In this document: positions 1 to 10,527 of the stretch, one piece after another
Layout: each line of letters opens with the position of its first letter
How positions within the stretch are numbered: position 1 is the stretch's first letter
Made by a program: the position numbers and the translations under genes
The notes under the pieces: generated by a model
Databases searched by the model: none
Told to the model about the DNA's origin: nothing
The model's input: the letters and a program-made list of their open reading frames with translations, nothing else
Source: Chrysomallon squamiferum
Lineage: Eukaryota; Mollusca; Gastropoda; Neomphalida; Peltospiridae
Assembly: GCA_012295275.1 (NCBI GenBank)
Contig: CM022670.1
Coordinates: 1,638,501 to 1,702,500, forward strand
Direction: 5' to 3'
Length of the DNA stretch: 64,000 nucleotides

Positions 1-1765
1 TTCTGCATGTTAAAACAAAATATATATAATATATATTTATATATATATATAGGCTGGGGCTCACTTGCATAGATAGTAGTTTCGCTAATCACAAACGTAC
101 CTTTTCTACTTTCATCTGCTCTTAACTGTGATTTTTAAATTTCTTTTTTTATCGTTCTAAATTTTAAGAAAAAGGTTTGTTAAAATGACCTTAATTCAGT
201 TATGTTTAAGAATGATAAGCTAATAATTTCATAAATTTGTGACATATCATTTAAAGGTTTAAAGAACTTGATGTCTGGATGGAAAATGTTTGTGTATCAA
301 TTATTAAGAATGTTTAAATTTAAAAAAAAATTAAAAAATTAATGTTTATAATTACTGTATACATTGTTGAGTTAATATAGTATTCCAGGTAGATAATACA
401 GTTTTTAATTTATTAAATTGTAATTGGCTTATTAATCACTCAGGTTTTCTGATTATGATTTTTATATATTTTCAGAATGAATATTAATGCTGAACTTCAA
501 ATGTTTATTACATAGTTGTTTTCACTAAGAACATCTAATAGTCATTTCCATAAGCAGTTATTTCATTGACTTAGCAATAAAATCAATATCATCAGATCAT
601 AGTGATTTAAAACTAATAATTAAAAAATAAAAATAATCATAAACAATCAACTACAACAATAAAAACATTGTCCTTATTTATTCAAAATATTGGTAACAAA
701 GATGAAGAATGTCTTCTTGGAATGATAATATTAAAGAAAATTCATTAAAGAATAATTGATTGGCAGAAAATTGTTTATAAAATTCAGCTTAATAAGACAG
801 CATGGTTTTTCTTTTTTGTTTGATGTTAGTTTTTTTTTGTGGTGTAGAAAGAATTACATTATAGTTTTACATTGAGTACCTAATACTGATGATTGAAAAA
901 AATATGTGTGGTATTATATTCAGAATAACTACCTGTGCTTTGTACACCTGTTGTTTCAACTAATTAATTAATTATCCTCTAAATCCTTAAAATATAAAAA
1001 TATTTCTAGAACCCGATTCTTCTAACAATTTAACATTTGTATATTTCTGTATATATATATATATATATATATTTATAAAAGTTCTTAACATATTTATTAT
1101 CTGATAAAATGTAATGTGAAAATTAAAAACATTTATTTTATTTTTATTAAAATGTTTCAATAAATTTTAAATTTTTGTAATTTCTGTTTTGTTTTGTTCA
1201 TTGATTTATAAGCAGGGTAACATTACTCTTGGTTTTTATGGAGTTATATATTTAAAATATACTATAATTTCTTCTTTGTTTCAATGTTTTTCTGTCAAAA
1301 TGTTATACTTGTTTCATTAAATGCATGCTATTTTTCTTGTGTTTTAAAAAAATTTGTTCAGACATTTTAAAAGATATATGAATTAAAATGAAATTTTGTA
1401 TTTAATTTTTATTTTCTTTGTATTTATACAATAATTGGAAATTTATAGACATTGACTACTTTTACCAAAATTAAAACACCCATTAAAATAGAAAAATGTT
1501 CATATTTTTAAGCTTGTAACTTAATTAATGTAATGAAAAATTTGTTTTATATTTAAATTTAGAAAATGTATAGTCATGCACCTGCCTTTTTTTCAGCTTT
1601 ATTTTTGAAATGTGTTCTACTGTGTTATAAATGTTGTTATATTTTGTAATTCGTTTTTCTTTTTGGATTATAATTTTCTTTTATTATTGTTATCTTTTAA
1701 TTAAATATTTTCTGTTCAGGAAAAATGTATTAATATAGCTGTTTTTAATTTTTTTTTTTTTACAG
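1..1765 (+). other. intron upstream of the first visible muniscin exon
   Basis: AT-rich DNA with a TA repeat near 1050-1070. I find no exon with family similarity, so it is most likely intron, with the F-BAR exons farther upstream. Confidence 0.6.
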
Positions 1766-1847
1766 GGTTTCTAAAATCCAATAAGAAGAAAAAAGAAAAA
1801 CTGAAGAAAAAAAAGAAAGACAAAGATGACAAAGATAGTGAATCAGT
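1766..1847 (+). CDS. FCHO2: muniscin exon a (Lys-rich linker)
   Basis: The acceptor is a T-run followed by TACAG; the donor is GTAATT. The frame begins with two bases of a split Gly codon and reads [19 protein letters not shown], ending at SESV with phase 2. This strongly basic segment would follow an F-BAR domain in FCHO proteins (or sit near the N terminus in SGIP1). Confidence 0.75.
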
Positions 1848-3420
1848 GTAATTATCTTCAATTTCCATTCTGAAATTTAACTGGATATTATTTTTTAAAT
1901 AATATTTTAGAATACTATACAGACATTTAGTAATAGATCTAAATGTAAAAATTGTTAAATATGACAAAACTTAAGATATTCAAGATTTAAAAAAAATTTT
2001 TTTTACATTACAAAGTATTTTTTTAAAATATTTTATTATTTGGAATTTTAAAAGCATGTTATCAATTTGTATTTAGCTTTTAATCTACTAAAATCTGTTT
2101 ATTTCTTCTTTTTGTTTTTTTATATACACTTACTTAATAATCATTTATTTTTCAAAACTTTTAAATGTTGTTTATTTATATTCTGAACAGAGAAACTGAG
2201 AGTCAGGATGGTGTGAGTATTTATTTCATTCATATAAAGTCTTTGTTTATGGTAATAAAGTGACAACATTGATTAAACAGTTTTTAACTTAGAATCTAGT
2301 ACAGGTGTAATATAAATGAAAATGGCTGAAATATTAACTCTTTCATACTGAAAAGGAATCAGGAGTCTAAATGTTATTGTCTGTTATTAATGGCAATCAT
2401 GTATAAAAAAAATATCAATTTTTTGTTTTAGGTGACACCTGAAGTTGAAGTAGATGATGAGGGGTACAGGATACGACCAAATGACCCAATGGATAGTATC
2501 CTTGTTTGTTTGAAAACTATTAAGTTAAATTATTGTTTTGACTATAAAAGAATGTAGGAATTTAAAATCTCTTGTTTGCTAATGCTTTGATAGTGAAGAA
2601 GATTATTGTGCTGATGGATGTAAATAAAATATTGAGTATTATAACTTGATTTATGTTTGTAAAGAATCTGTTTTTGGATTTTATTTTTAAAAATATATTA
2701 AAATAAATTATATATATTTTTTGTTGTTGAAAAAACCATAGCTTGATTCCCTTAACTCCACACAGATAATGGTGACAAAAACAGCTGGTATTCTAGTGAA
2801 AGTGACACTGATTCAGGTAAATTATCACAGTCATTTATTAATGAGTTCATTATTTTTCAGAATCATTATATTCTTGATAAATTTCTTTCTTTGAAATTTA
2901 AAATGAAAATATCATACAAAAGCTTAATAGAATCTGCAGTGACCAAAGGATCATGATTAATTGAAAACTTTTTGGTATTGCTGATTTCCTTTGGAATAAT
3001 GTGCTAACAAATGAATCTTATGTTTAATGACAGTCATTTATAAATGGGTTTTGAAATTACAGATATGGATGAATTCCGGAAAAAAATAAAAGTTCAGATT
3101 CGTCCTTTGAGTCCCAATAGTGCCAATGCAACAGGAACAATTGAAGATATCCGAGCATCAGTAGAGGGTCTTAGACTGTCACCCACAGCAACGGTAAATC
3201 TGGTAGTGTCATTTGCTGTTGGTATTATATTGTTCATTATACAGGCTGAAATGAGGTTTCTAGAAATGACTTTTGTAAATAATTTTATTATTTTTGCACA
3301 GTATCAGTTCTTTGGGAATGAATTCTTAATATTGGAGATACTAGTTGTTTATCTTCTTTTTAAATATTTTGGCAGATTTAGAAATATTATAATTCCTTTT
3401 AAAATAGTTATATTAGTTTT

Positions 3421-3457
<37 letters not shown>

Positions 3458-3886
3458 TTTTTTTTTTGGAAACTTTATTTAAAAAAAAAAAAAAAAAAAA
3501 AAAAATGTGTATTTAAAGTATTGGAAATTTATTTCAGAGAAAGAAGAGTACCTCATCAGACAAGAAGATTCGTAGATCACAGTCAGAATCTGATACATTA
3601 GAGTAAGTAAATAATTTATTTATTTCATACATATGATTATGTTTTAATACCTAAAATTAACTTCTTTGATTTCACTGTTACATATATTTACATAATGTTT
3701 TTACTTGAATAATTAAAATAACCCTGACAACTTTCTTTATTTTTTTCACATTTATAGAAATTCCTGACTGTTTCTAATAATATTTTAGCTTAATGGTATT
3801 TGTAGTAGATTTTGCAAGTTCATAGATGTGAACCAATACTGAAGATTTCCACAACTAAATTTATTGTTTTTCTGAAAAGTATCATT

Positions 3887-3931
<45 letters not shown>

Positions 3932-4486
3932 TTGCATCACAGGGATTTCTGCAAATCAGAATAGCATTTAAATAGCTTACAGAATGTCAGTTAACCAAAT
4001 CTGTAAGTGAAAAGTGAATATTTTATTATCATTATTATCAGCATTGATTTCCTTTTTACAGCAAACCCAGCCAAGATCTCTTAAATCTCAACTTCTTTAC
4101 ATCATCAAGTGCTTCCACGCCTACAGGGGGGGTTAACTACAGTCTGCCGTCACCCATGTCGCTACAGACAGAGATCAACTGGAATTCTTCTCCGAAAACA
4201 TTCACCTCCCCAACACCATCCAATACACCAAGTATGTCAAGTTAAAACTGTTTATTCTTCTCTTTTATGTTTAAATCATAATGGCATGGTTAATGAAGCA
4301 AAAATATCATGAAAAACTTAACTCGGTTATTATTTAATAGGATTAAATCTTAATTCTTCAGTAAATATTGAATCAAGCAATGTGAACATTTCTATTTTAT
4401 ATCTGGGAATGGACTTCCATGTTTTATAGCCAGCTGGATCTTCTCCTAATTTCATAGAAATAAAGTATAAAATATTATTATTAATA

Positions 4487-4526
<40 letters not shown>

Positions 4527-5731
4527 CGAAAATGATACTGAAAAATTGCTTGAATATATGAATATATCATTTGCTTTTTAGACCTTGATTTATTTAGTCC
4601 AAACTCAGAGATCCATGAAAATAGCACAACAGGGAAGACAACCCCATTAAGTACTAGTTTATTTACATCTCCATCTTCAGTCTCTACAGTTGCTACAGCA
4701 ATAGCAAGACCAGCCTCCAGAAATAAAGGAATCATACCTCAGGTAAATTTTAATATACTCAAGAATTGCATTCTGATTTGTAATAAAATGGTAGATTGTA
4801 AAATAAGTACTTTTTGGAGGCATGTGACAGCAATTTTGATCTAAATTTTCTGAACAGCCACAAATGTAACTTTACCTACCCAAAATGAATATCTTGCAAA
4901 AATCATTATAGATGTGCTTTTATTTATAAGAGATTAATGGGAATGTAAGAAGTTCTTGCTGCTGTTGAAAAAAGAAAGAAGTAATTATTCTGAAATTAAT
5001 TTGTATTTAATAGATGGTTCTGATACAGTTGTAGAGTAGACTTTAAAATAAATATTTATTCATATGGTAGTGTAGTAACATGTATACATTATTACCTCTG
5101 TTAAAACCTACAGTGATTTTTAATGTTTTCTAGTTAAAAACAATGTTCAAACATTGTAGTGTGAGGGAAAAAACCCTGCCAAAGCCACTATGTGTAACTT
5201 AATGGTAATAATTATTTTTTTATTAGTAATCTCGTGCTTCTAATTTTAGCAGCGTTTCTATCTGAAACAAAGATTTACTTTATCAGATTTAATTGTCACT
5301 GTACTTTTTTTTTAAAACATTGCAAATATAAATAGTGCATTATTAAAAGTACTGTAACTGTTCTGGATGCACAATTTATGAAACATTTATTCTGACTGCC
5401 TCTCTCTACTGAAGATTTAAACATGCGTGTAATTATTATGATTATTTATATTACAGCTTTCAAAACAGTCCAGTCACGGCAGTCCTATTCCCTGTGTTTC
5501 CCGTTCAGACAGCAACATCACTTTTAATACAACATCCATGCCAGTTGGGTCGTCGCGAGGACCCAGTCCTCTCACTATTGGCATGTCAGACAACATTCCA
5601 CTGGCAGTGGCATTCACAGAGACTGTCAATGCTTATTTTAAAGGCCACGATGCCACCAAGTAAGAATCTCTCTTTCGGTAATTTGTCTAGGACCAACCGT
5701 TTAATCTTGTTGGACCTCTTGGCTGGTTTAG

Positions 5732-5766
<35 letters not shown>

Positions 5767-8700
5767 TATATATAAAATTTAAAGAAAGAAATTCCACATT
5801 TTTATTATATCATTGATATCTTTTTTATTGATGCATTATAATAAAAGTGTGGTGAAAAATTTATTTAGGTTCAGATTTTCGTCCTATTCAGTGGTTCATT
5901 TTGATCTGTCATGCATATAATGTGTAAGAAGACTGCTGTACTTGACAGAAATAAGATTAAATCAAAAACATTTCAGTTATATGTAAAAAATTAAATATGA
6001 TAAAATGGTTGGTCAAAAACTTCAAAAATATTTAGTGATCTAAAATAGCTATGTTTATTTTGTGTAAAAAATTGGGCACACATATAGGGCATGTAAAACT
6101 GGTATATTTGACGTTATATAGATGTGACTATATTAATGTTTCTTTTAGTAATGCATTACTAACCATCTTTATTTTCTTCTTTTGAGTTCGGTGTTGGTTT
6201 TTTTTTTTTTTTTTTTTTTATGTATGGCTTTGTGTTTGCTAGACATTTTTTAACTTAATGTTGAAAAACAGCATATTATGTTTGTTCATATATACATATA
6301 CATACATACATACATACATACATAGATACCAAATGTTTATGTTACTATTCTGGCTTTTTAGAATATATTATCTTTAATATGTAATTGGTTAAAATATTAT
6401 TTTAAACAATTCTTGTAATGCTACCTTAAAAATTGTAGTTCATAATTACAAAAATATTGAGTCTGATCTGTTTATTTGTGTTTGTGTTTTGTAATATAAG
6501 ATTTAACCAATATTGCTTTCATTTATTGTTTCTGATATCTGAAATATTTCTGAAATATGATATTCACTGCTTCAGAGAAATTACTCAGCTGAAACGTTTA
6601 TCTGTAAAGGTTAACTAACAAAAAACAATTTAGCATGTTCTGCATCATAAAATATTTAAAACTGACATCAGAATTACTACTTCATCGTGTAAGGACTTGT
6701 TCACATTGATTACAATTATTAGATGTGTCCAGACAGAATTTACATAAATGTGTATGTACAGATAATGTTCTGTTGCTGTCTCTAATGTAGAAGGTTGAGA
6801 AAATAAGATAATTGGGGATGTTGAAATTGACAAAAAAAAAAAAAAAAAAAAAAAAAAGTTCAGAGCAAAGCTATCAGTTTCTTTTTTTTTTTTTTAAATA
6901 ATAATAATTAAAAAAAAGACTGCTTGCATGTTAACTGCACTTTGATGATGATGTGCTGTTCAACGTATTGTGGAGATTGATAAGCCAAACTTAGTCTGCA
7001 CCCTTTGGTTTTTATTTCTGCCTGTGACCTCTTTTTCAGATCCATGTCTGAGGAAGATGTTGGTAGCAGGTGAATATAGAGAAAGGCTTTTACAGACTAT
7101 AATTTTTTTGTTTTTGCACCTTTTTTCTTTTATCATTAGCTATCTCCCATTCTTTTACACTGTAAACAGGTGTAGTTAAATAGTTAAGTATTCTGTTCTT
7201 CTGCCCCTCTATATCATCTTAATACCTTCCTTAATATAGTTTTTCACCTTGTTTGTTATTATCACACTATTCATTTGTAAAATTTTACTTTTTTTAATGG
7301 AAGAAACAATATGTATTTGATCGTGTGTGTGTGTGTGTGTTTTACTCCTTAGTATACTACTAAACATCTTATTTTAAAATTATATTATTTTCAGTATATA
7401 TTATAGCCTACATATTAGTATTATTACTGAATATCCCTGTAGTTTTATACATATATATTTATAATGCTATAAAATTATATAGCTCTGTATCTCTTGATTT
7501 TTAAATATTTATAAAAGGTTATTATTAATGAAATATATTTCTAAGAGACAAAATTTGAAAAATATTTTAAAATGAAAATTTGCCTAATGTTAGCTTTAAT
7601 GTAATTAGAATTTAATATACTTATTAAGTTGAAAATTATAGACACTGTTAAATGTTTTATTTTATTATTCATTATTTCACTTTTGATTTGATTTTTCACA
7701 TACCATTATTTTAGTTTTTATTTTATGGTGTTCATGTTTTAAATTTTGAACTAAAACCACTAATACCTCAAGTTATTGTGAAATAAAATGTTACAATACC
7801 AGTTTTACCAACAGTACATCAGATTATCCTTTCCTTATCCTTATTAGAGATTTATAAATTATTTTCAGTCATATTTGCTATTAAGTAAACAAACTTTAAG
7901 AATGGATCAATTAATTTATTGCAGATAATTGTATACTTGTTACCTGACTGTTAATACATTTTATATCCATACTTTATGACATTTGCCAAAATTTATAATT
8001 TTAGCAAATAATTTGATGCGCAAAATAACCATAGTCAATGCATATGAATTACTGAAATTAAAAAAAAAAAAAAAACAGATCATTTGTAGACCAAAATTTA
8101 ATGCAGATTATAAATTTGAATTCTTTACCATATCATAAAACATGTGACTGGAAAAAGCTATGGTCCTGGTTTTTTTTTAGAGATATAAATAATACTTTCT
8201 TTTCCTTTAGTTTTTGTTTAGTTCTACCTGAAAATTGGTAGAACTAAACATCTTTACACTGCTCAAAATGCATAAGTTACTATTCTTCTTATTAACTGGT
8301 ATTGATAATGACACAATTTAGTTTTTCCTCTGTATTTTCAGATGTGTTGTACGAATTGCAGGCAATGTGATGATGTCTTTCCCTGCAGGAGTAGTCAAAG
8401 TTTTTACAGAAAACCCTTCACCTGCCATGCTTAGTTTTAGAATAAAGAACATTTCCAGATTAGAGCAAATAACTCCAAATTCAGAACTTCTTGTTCAGTA
8501 AGTTTGATTAATCTTTATTTAATTTTTACCACTGTCAACTCTGTTTTAATTTAAGTTGAGAAAATAATGATATCTTTAGAAATGCTTTCAAAAAACAAAA
8601 AAAAAAAAAAAAGATAATTAATAGTAATAATAATAAAAAAAAAAAAAAAAAAAAACATTTGAGAATAAAAAAAAAGTGTCCCAGCCATTGCCATATATAT

Positions 8701-10527
8701 ATTTATTTATTTTTTCTTTTCTGACATTCAGAGAAAGAATCTCAAAATTAGCAGTTTCCAGCATGTTTACACTTTTACAAATAATTTGTCTGCCCTTTGA
8801 CCAAATCCGTCTAAGGAGAACAGAATAATAGGCATCATATTTTAACATAGATGTATGTCAAATATCAGGTTTGTCTCTACTTTGTTTTTTTTGAAATTCA
8901 CACACAGCTGTTTTCTTTTATTAACTGATTTTTTACACTTTCCAAAAATACTCTTTTGTCATTCTTATCAGAAGGCCAGGGTAGTGATGACTTTTATTTT
9001 GCTCATATTTTAACATAGCAAATTCCATGCATTTATTTTTTCAAATTTTTTTTTTAAAAATATTTATTGAGTGCTGTTTTCTTTTATGAGGAACCATACT
9101 TTTTTTTTGATTTAAAATAATGCTGGAACCATAATTTTTTGTATGTTTAATATGTGTGTATGTGTGTGTGTGTGTGTGTCTATGTGTGTGAGTGTATTTT
9201 CTATTTGAAATTTGCTTGATGATATTTTAGTTATAATGAATGTTTTTTTAATTTTTAAATCATTATTTTCAGGTAAAAACTAATCCTGGTGTTGAAAGCA
9301 CTCCATTACCTTTGGTAGTTTACTGGAAATGTGATGAAAAAAACACAGATTATCGTCTTGACTACCGGTACAACTCGGCATCCATGAGTACACTGTCAAC
9401 ACTGAAAAATGTCACTGTTGCTGTTAATGTCACTGGAGGTGTTACCAAGATGCAGAGCATCCCATCTGGCCAGTGGTAGGTGTTTTTTTTTATTCAGCTT
9501 ATAATTGTCTTATTTTATTTAAGTTAGGAAGTGGAGGTTTTTTATTTTGAATATTAGTTAGAACTCTTCAATGTTTATGTTGGAAAAAGAACAATAAAGG
9601 TTTAAGAAATAATGCATTTGTTTTGGAGAACATTATCAGTTTATTGATACTGGTAAATGAGTCCTGTATTTGTGTTATTTTACATATCTGTAATAAAAAA
9701 AGAACCTGTTCTTTTTCTCTAATAAATTTTTGATGTTTATTTTAATTACTGTTTTTAGTTTTTTTTTTTTGGAAAGACCCCATCCTTTTCCTGTAATAAT
9801 TTTCTGATGTTTATCTTAATTGTTTTGTTATTATTATTATTACTGCTTTATTTCTATTTTTATTTTGTTATTATTATTAATTAATATTATTTATTTTTAA
9901 TCATTACTGCCCTATTCTTTTCAAGATCAATATAAAATAAACTTAGGAAATAATTTTTTTAAAAATTGTGAATTTTTCATTACAAAGGAGTGAAGAGTAC
10001 AACAGAGCTACATGGAAGCTGAATGACATCTCTGATGTCAGTGAGGAAGCTAGTCAAGGTTGTATACGTGCCAAATTCGAGTTGAAGGCAGGTCCCAGTA
10101 CACCGTCAACAACAGCACTGCAGTTTGCCTCAGAGGGCAGCACCATTTCGGGAGTGGAGTTTGAACTAGTTGGTCCTGGTTACAGGATATCTCTAGCTAA
10201 GAAACGATTTGCATCAGGTGGGCAACTTTTTACATATTTTTATTAATAATATTTAGTTTTTTCACAGCCACCATCACAAAAGAAAGGAGAAGAAATAATT
10301 AATAAAATACACATTACTGATCTTTTAAACTGCCAGTGATATTAATTATTTTAATACAGTAATATGTAGTACATGAAAACTGTAAAATGTTGTGAATCAT
10401 TTTTTTTTTTTTTTTATTTCTAGTTTTAAAAATATTATTAATTAAAGTAATAGTAAATTATTATTTCTATTTTTGTTTTTCAGGCAAATACTATGTAGAC
10501 CCAGAACCTGACATGAAGTATGTATGA
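1766..10527 (+). CDS. FCHO2: FCHO-type muniscin (F-BAR domain only protein), 3' portion, spliced
   Basis: Muniscins start clathrin-mediated endocytosis at the plasma membrane: an F-BAR domain binds PI(4,5)P2, a linker activates AP-2, and a C-terminal mu-homology domain (muHD) recruits Eps15/intersectin-type partners (family knowledge). Seen here, by phase-consistent splicing: exons 1766-1847, 2191-2212, 2432-2495, 2766-2816, 3063-3193, 3538-3602, 4062-4231, 4582-4742, 5457-5659, optional 7040-7069, 8342-8497, a frame-broken exon 8734-8868, 9273-9475, 9988-10217 and 10484-10527 (stop TGA). The product runs from a Lys-rich stretch through the family motif DDEGYRIRP, the acidic [21 protein letters not shown], and Ser/Thr/Pro linkers ([17 protein letters not shown]) to the muHD ([68 protein letters not shown]). 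The F-BAR exons must lie before base 1. SGIP1 shares this architecture without an F-BAR, so the paralogue name is less certain than the family. Confidence 0.88.
2191..2212 (+). CDS. FCHO2: muniscin microexon b (22 bp)
   Basis: Acceptor GAACAG, donor GTGAGT. It completes the Val codon of the previous exon and reads ETESQDG in phase with the next exon. Its support is that it uniquely links phase 2 upstream to phase 0 downstream. Confidence 0.65.
2432..2495 (+). CDS. FCHO2: muniscin exon c (DDEGYRIRP motif)
   Basis: Acceptor TTTTAG, donor GTATCC. Reads [21 protein letters not shown]. The EVDEEGY(S/T)I(K/R)P-like motif is a recognisable signature of FCHO1/2 and SGIP1 at the start of the AP-2-activating linker. 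Confidence 0.85.
2766..2816 (+). CDS. FCHO2: muniscin exon d (acidic [10 protein letters not shown])
   Basis: Acceptor CCACACAG, donor GTAAAT; phase 1 on both sides. Reads [17 protein letters not shown], matching the acidic FYSSSDSDS-type segment of muniscin linkers. Confidence 0.85.
3063..3193 (+). CDS. FCHO2: muniscin exon e ([11 protein letters not shown])
   Basis: Acceptor AATTACAG, donor GTAAAT. Reads [20 protein letters not shown] and continues to [14 protein letters not shown]. This matches the (K/R)I(K/E)IKP(L/M)xPN ... L(K/R)xSIGxxxLSP pattern of the family. Ends in phase 0. Confidence 0.87.
3538..3602 (+). CDS. FCHO2: muniscin exon f (basic/Ser segment)
   Basis: Acceptor ATTTCAG, donor GTAAGT. 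Reads [20 protein letters not shown] then LE/D, phase 2. The intron before it carries a TA repeat and an A-run. Confidence 0.75.
3896..3927. repeat. A-run in a muniscin intron
   Basis: Homopolymeric A tract of about 32 bases. Confidence 0.95.
4062..4231 (+). CDS. FCHO2: muniscin exon g (Ser/Thr/Pro linker)
   Basis: Acceptor TTTTTACAG, donor GTATGT. Reads [20 protein letters not shown] and continues through [18 protein letters not shown] to SPTPSNTP. Low-complexity linker expected between the DEEGY motif and the muHD. A six-base G run at 4128-4133 sits inside the coding sequence. Confidence 0.78.
4473..4522. repeat. (ATT)n microsatellite
   Basis: ATT/TTA trinucleotides, about 60 bases before the acceptor of the exon at 4582. 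Confidence 0.93.
4582..4742 (+). CDS. FCHO2: muniscin exon h (LDLFSP ... ARPASR linker)
   Basis: Acceptor GCTTTTTAG, donor GTAAAT. Reads [18 protein letters not shown] through [20 protein letters not shown] to SRNKGIIPQ, phase 0. The RPASR element matches the PPPRPASRP stretch of vertebrate FCHO2. Confidence 0.83.
5457..5659 (+). CDS. FCHO2: muniscin exon i (start of mu-homology domain)
   Basis: Acceptor ATTACAG, donor GTAAGA. Reads from [13 protein letters not shown] through [19 protein letters not shown] and [17 protein letters not shown], phase 2. The second half is the conserved first strand of the muniscin muHD. Confidence 0.92.
5731..5764. repeat. A-run in a muniscin intron
   Basis: Homopolymeric A tract of about 34 bases, 70 bases after the exon ending at 5659. 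Confidence 0.95.
7040..7069 (+). CDS. FCHO2: candidate 30-bp alternative microexon in the muHD
   Basis: Acceptor CTTTTTCAG, donor GTGAAT. The 30 bases enter and leave in phase 2, matching both neighbours, so inclusion adds [10 protein letters not shown] after DATK without shifting the frame. Vertebrate FCHO2 and SGIP1, as I recall them, read directly DP(T/S)KCIVKI here, so this would be a skipped or lineage-specific cassette. Confidence 0.5.
8216..8249. repeat. perfect inverted repeat (13-bp stem, 8-base loop)
   Basis: GTTTAGTTCTACC at 8216-8228 is the exact reverse complement of GGTAGAACTAAAC at 8237-8249. It lies in the muniscin intron, about 90 bases before the acceptor at 8341, so the pre-mRNA could form a hairpin here. 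Confidence 0.85.
8342..8497 (+). CDS. FCHO2: muniscin muHD exon j
   Basis: Acceptor ATTTTCAG, donor GTAAGT. Reads [20 protein letters not shown], then [20 protein letters not shown] and [12 protein letters not shown]. Very close to the family core (SFP(S/A)GIxKx[11 protein letters not shown]). Ends in phase 2. Confidence 0.93.
8734..8868 (+). pseudogene. FCHO2: muHD exon k, homologous but frame-disrupted
   Basis: Family members carry about 45 residues between the LL(V/C) of exon j and the KYQ-V junction of exon l; this 135-base segment fills that place. From an acceptor at 8732-8733 it reads [20 protein letters not shown] then AL, then stops. In the other two frames it gives EQNN, then ASYFNIDV, then VKYQ up to a GTTTGT donor. 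That is the order of the family pattern SEQxPxASYFNIDxLKYQ. Small indels are needed to join these pieces, and skipping the exon would also shift frame, because exon j ends in phase 2 and exon l begins in phase 0. It is either an assembly or sequencing error or a truly damaged exon. Confidence 0.6.
9273..9475 (+). CDS. FCHO2: muniscin muHD exon l
   Basis: Acceptor ATTTTCAG, donor GTAGGT. Reads [20 protein letters not shown] through [20 protein letters not shown] to [14 protein letters not shown]. Matches the family STPLNLAxxWKC ... DYKYN ... GGVTxxQS core. Phase 0 in, phase 2 out. Confidence 0.93.
9988..10217 (+). CDS. FCHO2: muniscin muHD exon m
   Basis: Acceptor TTACAAAG, donor GTGGGC. Reads [20 protein letters not shown] through LRAKF-type [20 protein letters not shown] to [20 protein letters not shown]. 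Strong match to the last large muHD block. Phase 1 out. Confidence 0.94.
10484..10527 (+). CDS. FCHO2: muniscin terminal coding exon n
   Basis: Acceptor GTTTTTCAG. Reads [14 protein letters not shown] then TGA at 10525-10527. Vertebrate relatives end soon after GKYLAD, so this tail is about eight residues longer. Confidence 0.9.

Larger units (their letters stand above)
5660..8341 (+). other. muniscin intron containing the candidate microexon
   Basis: Holds an A-run at 5731-5764, a CATA repeat at 6291-6325, T and A runs (6199-6219, 6832-6857), a GT repeat at 7323-7340, the 7040-7069 microexon and the 8216-8249 hairpin. No other coding signal seen. Confidence 0.6.

Noticed and set aside
3044-3601. 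185-residue open frame as a single-exon protein
   Set aside because: It joins a real muniscin exon (3063-3193) to intron sequence including a TA repeat and A-run, and enters the next exon out of frame.
4109-4312. 67-residue frame over muniscin exon g
   Set aside because: Out of frame with the Ser/Pro-rich muniscin reading that is supported by phase on both sides.
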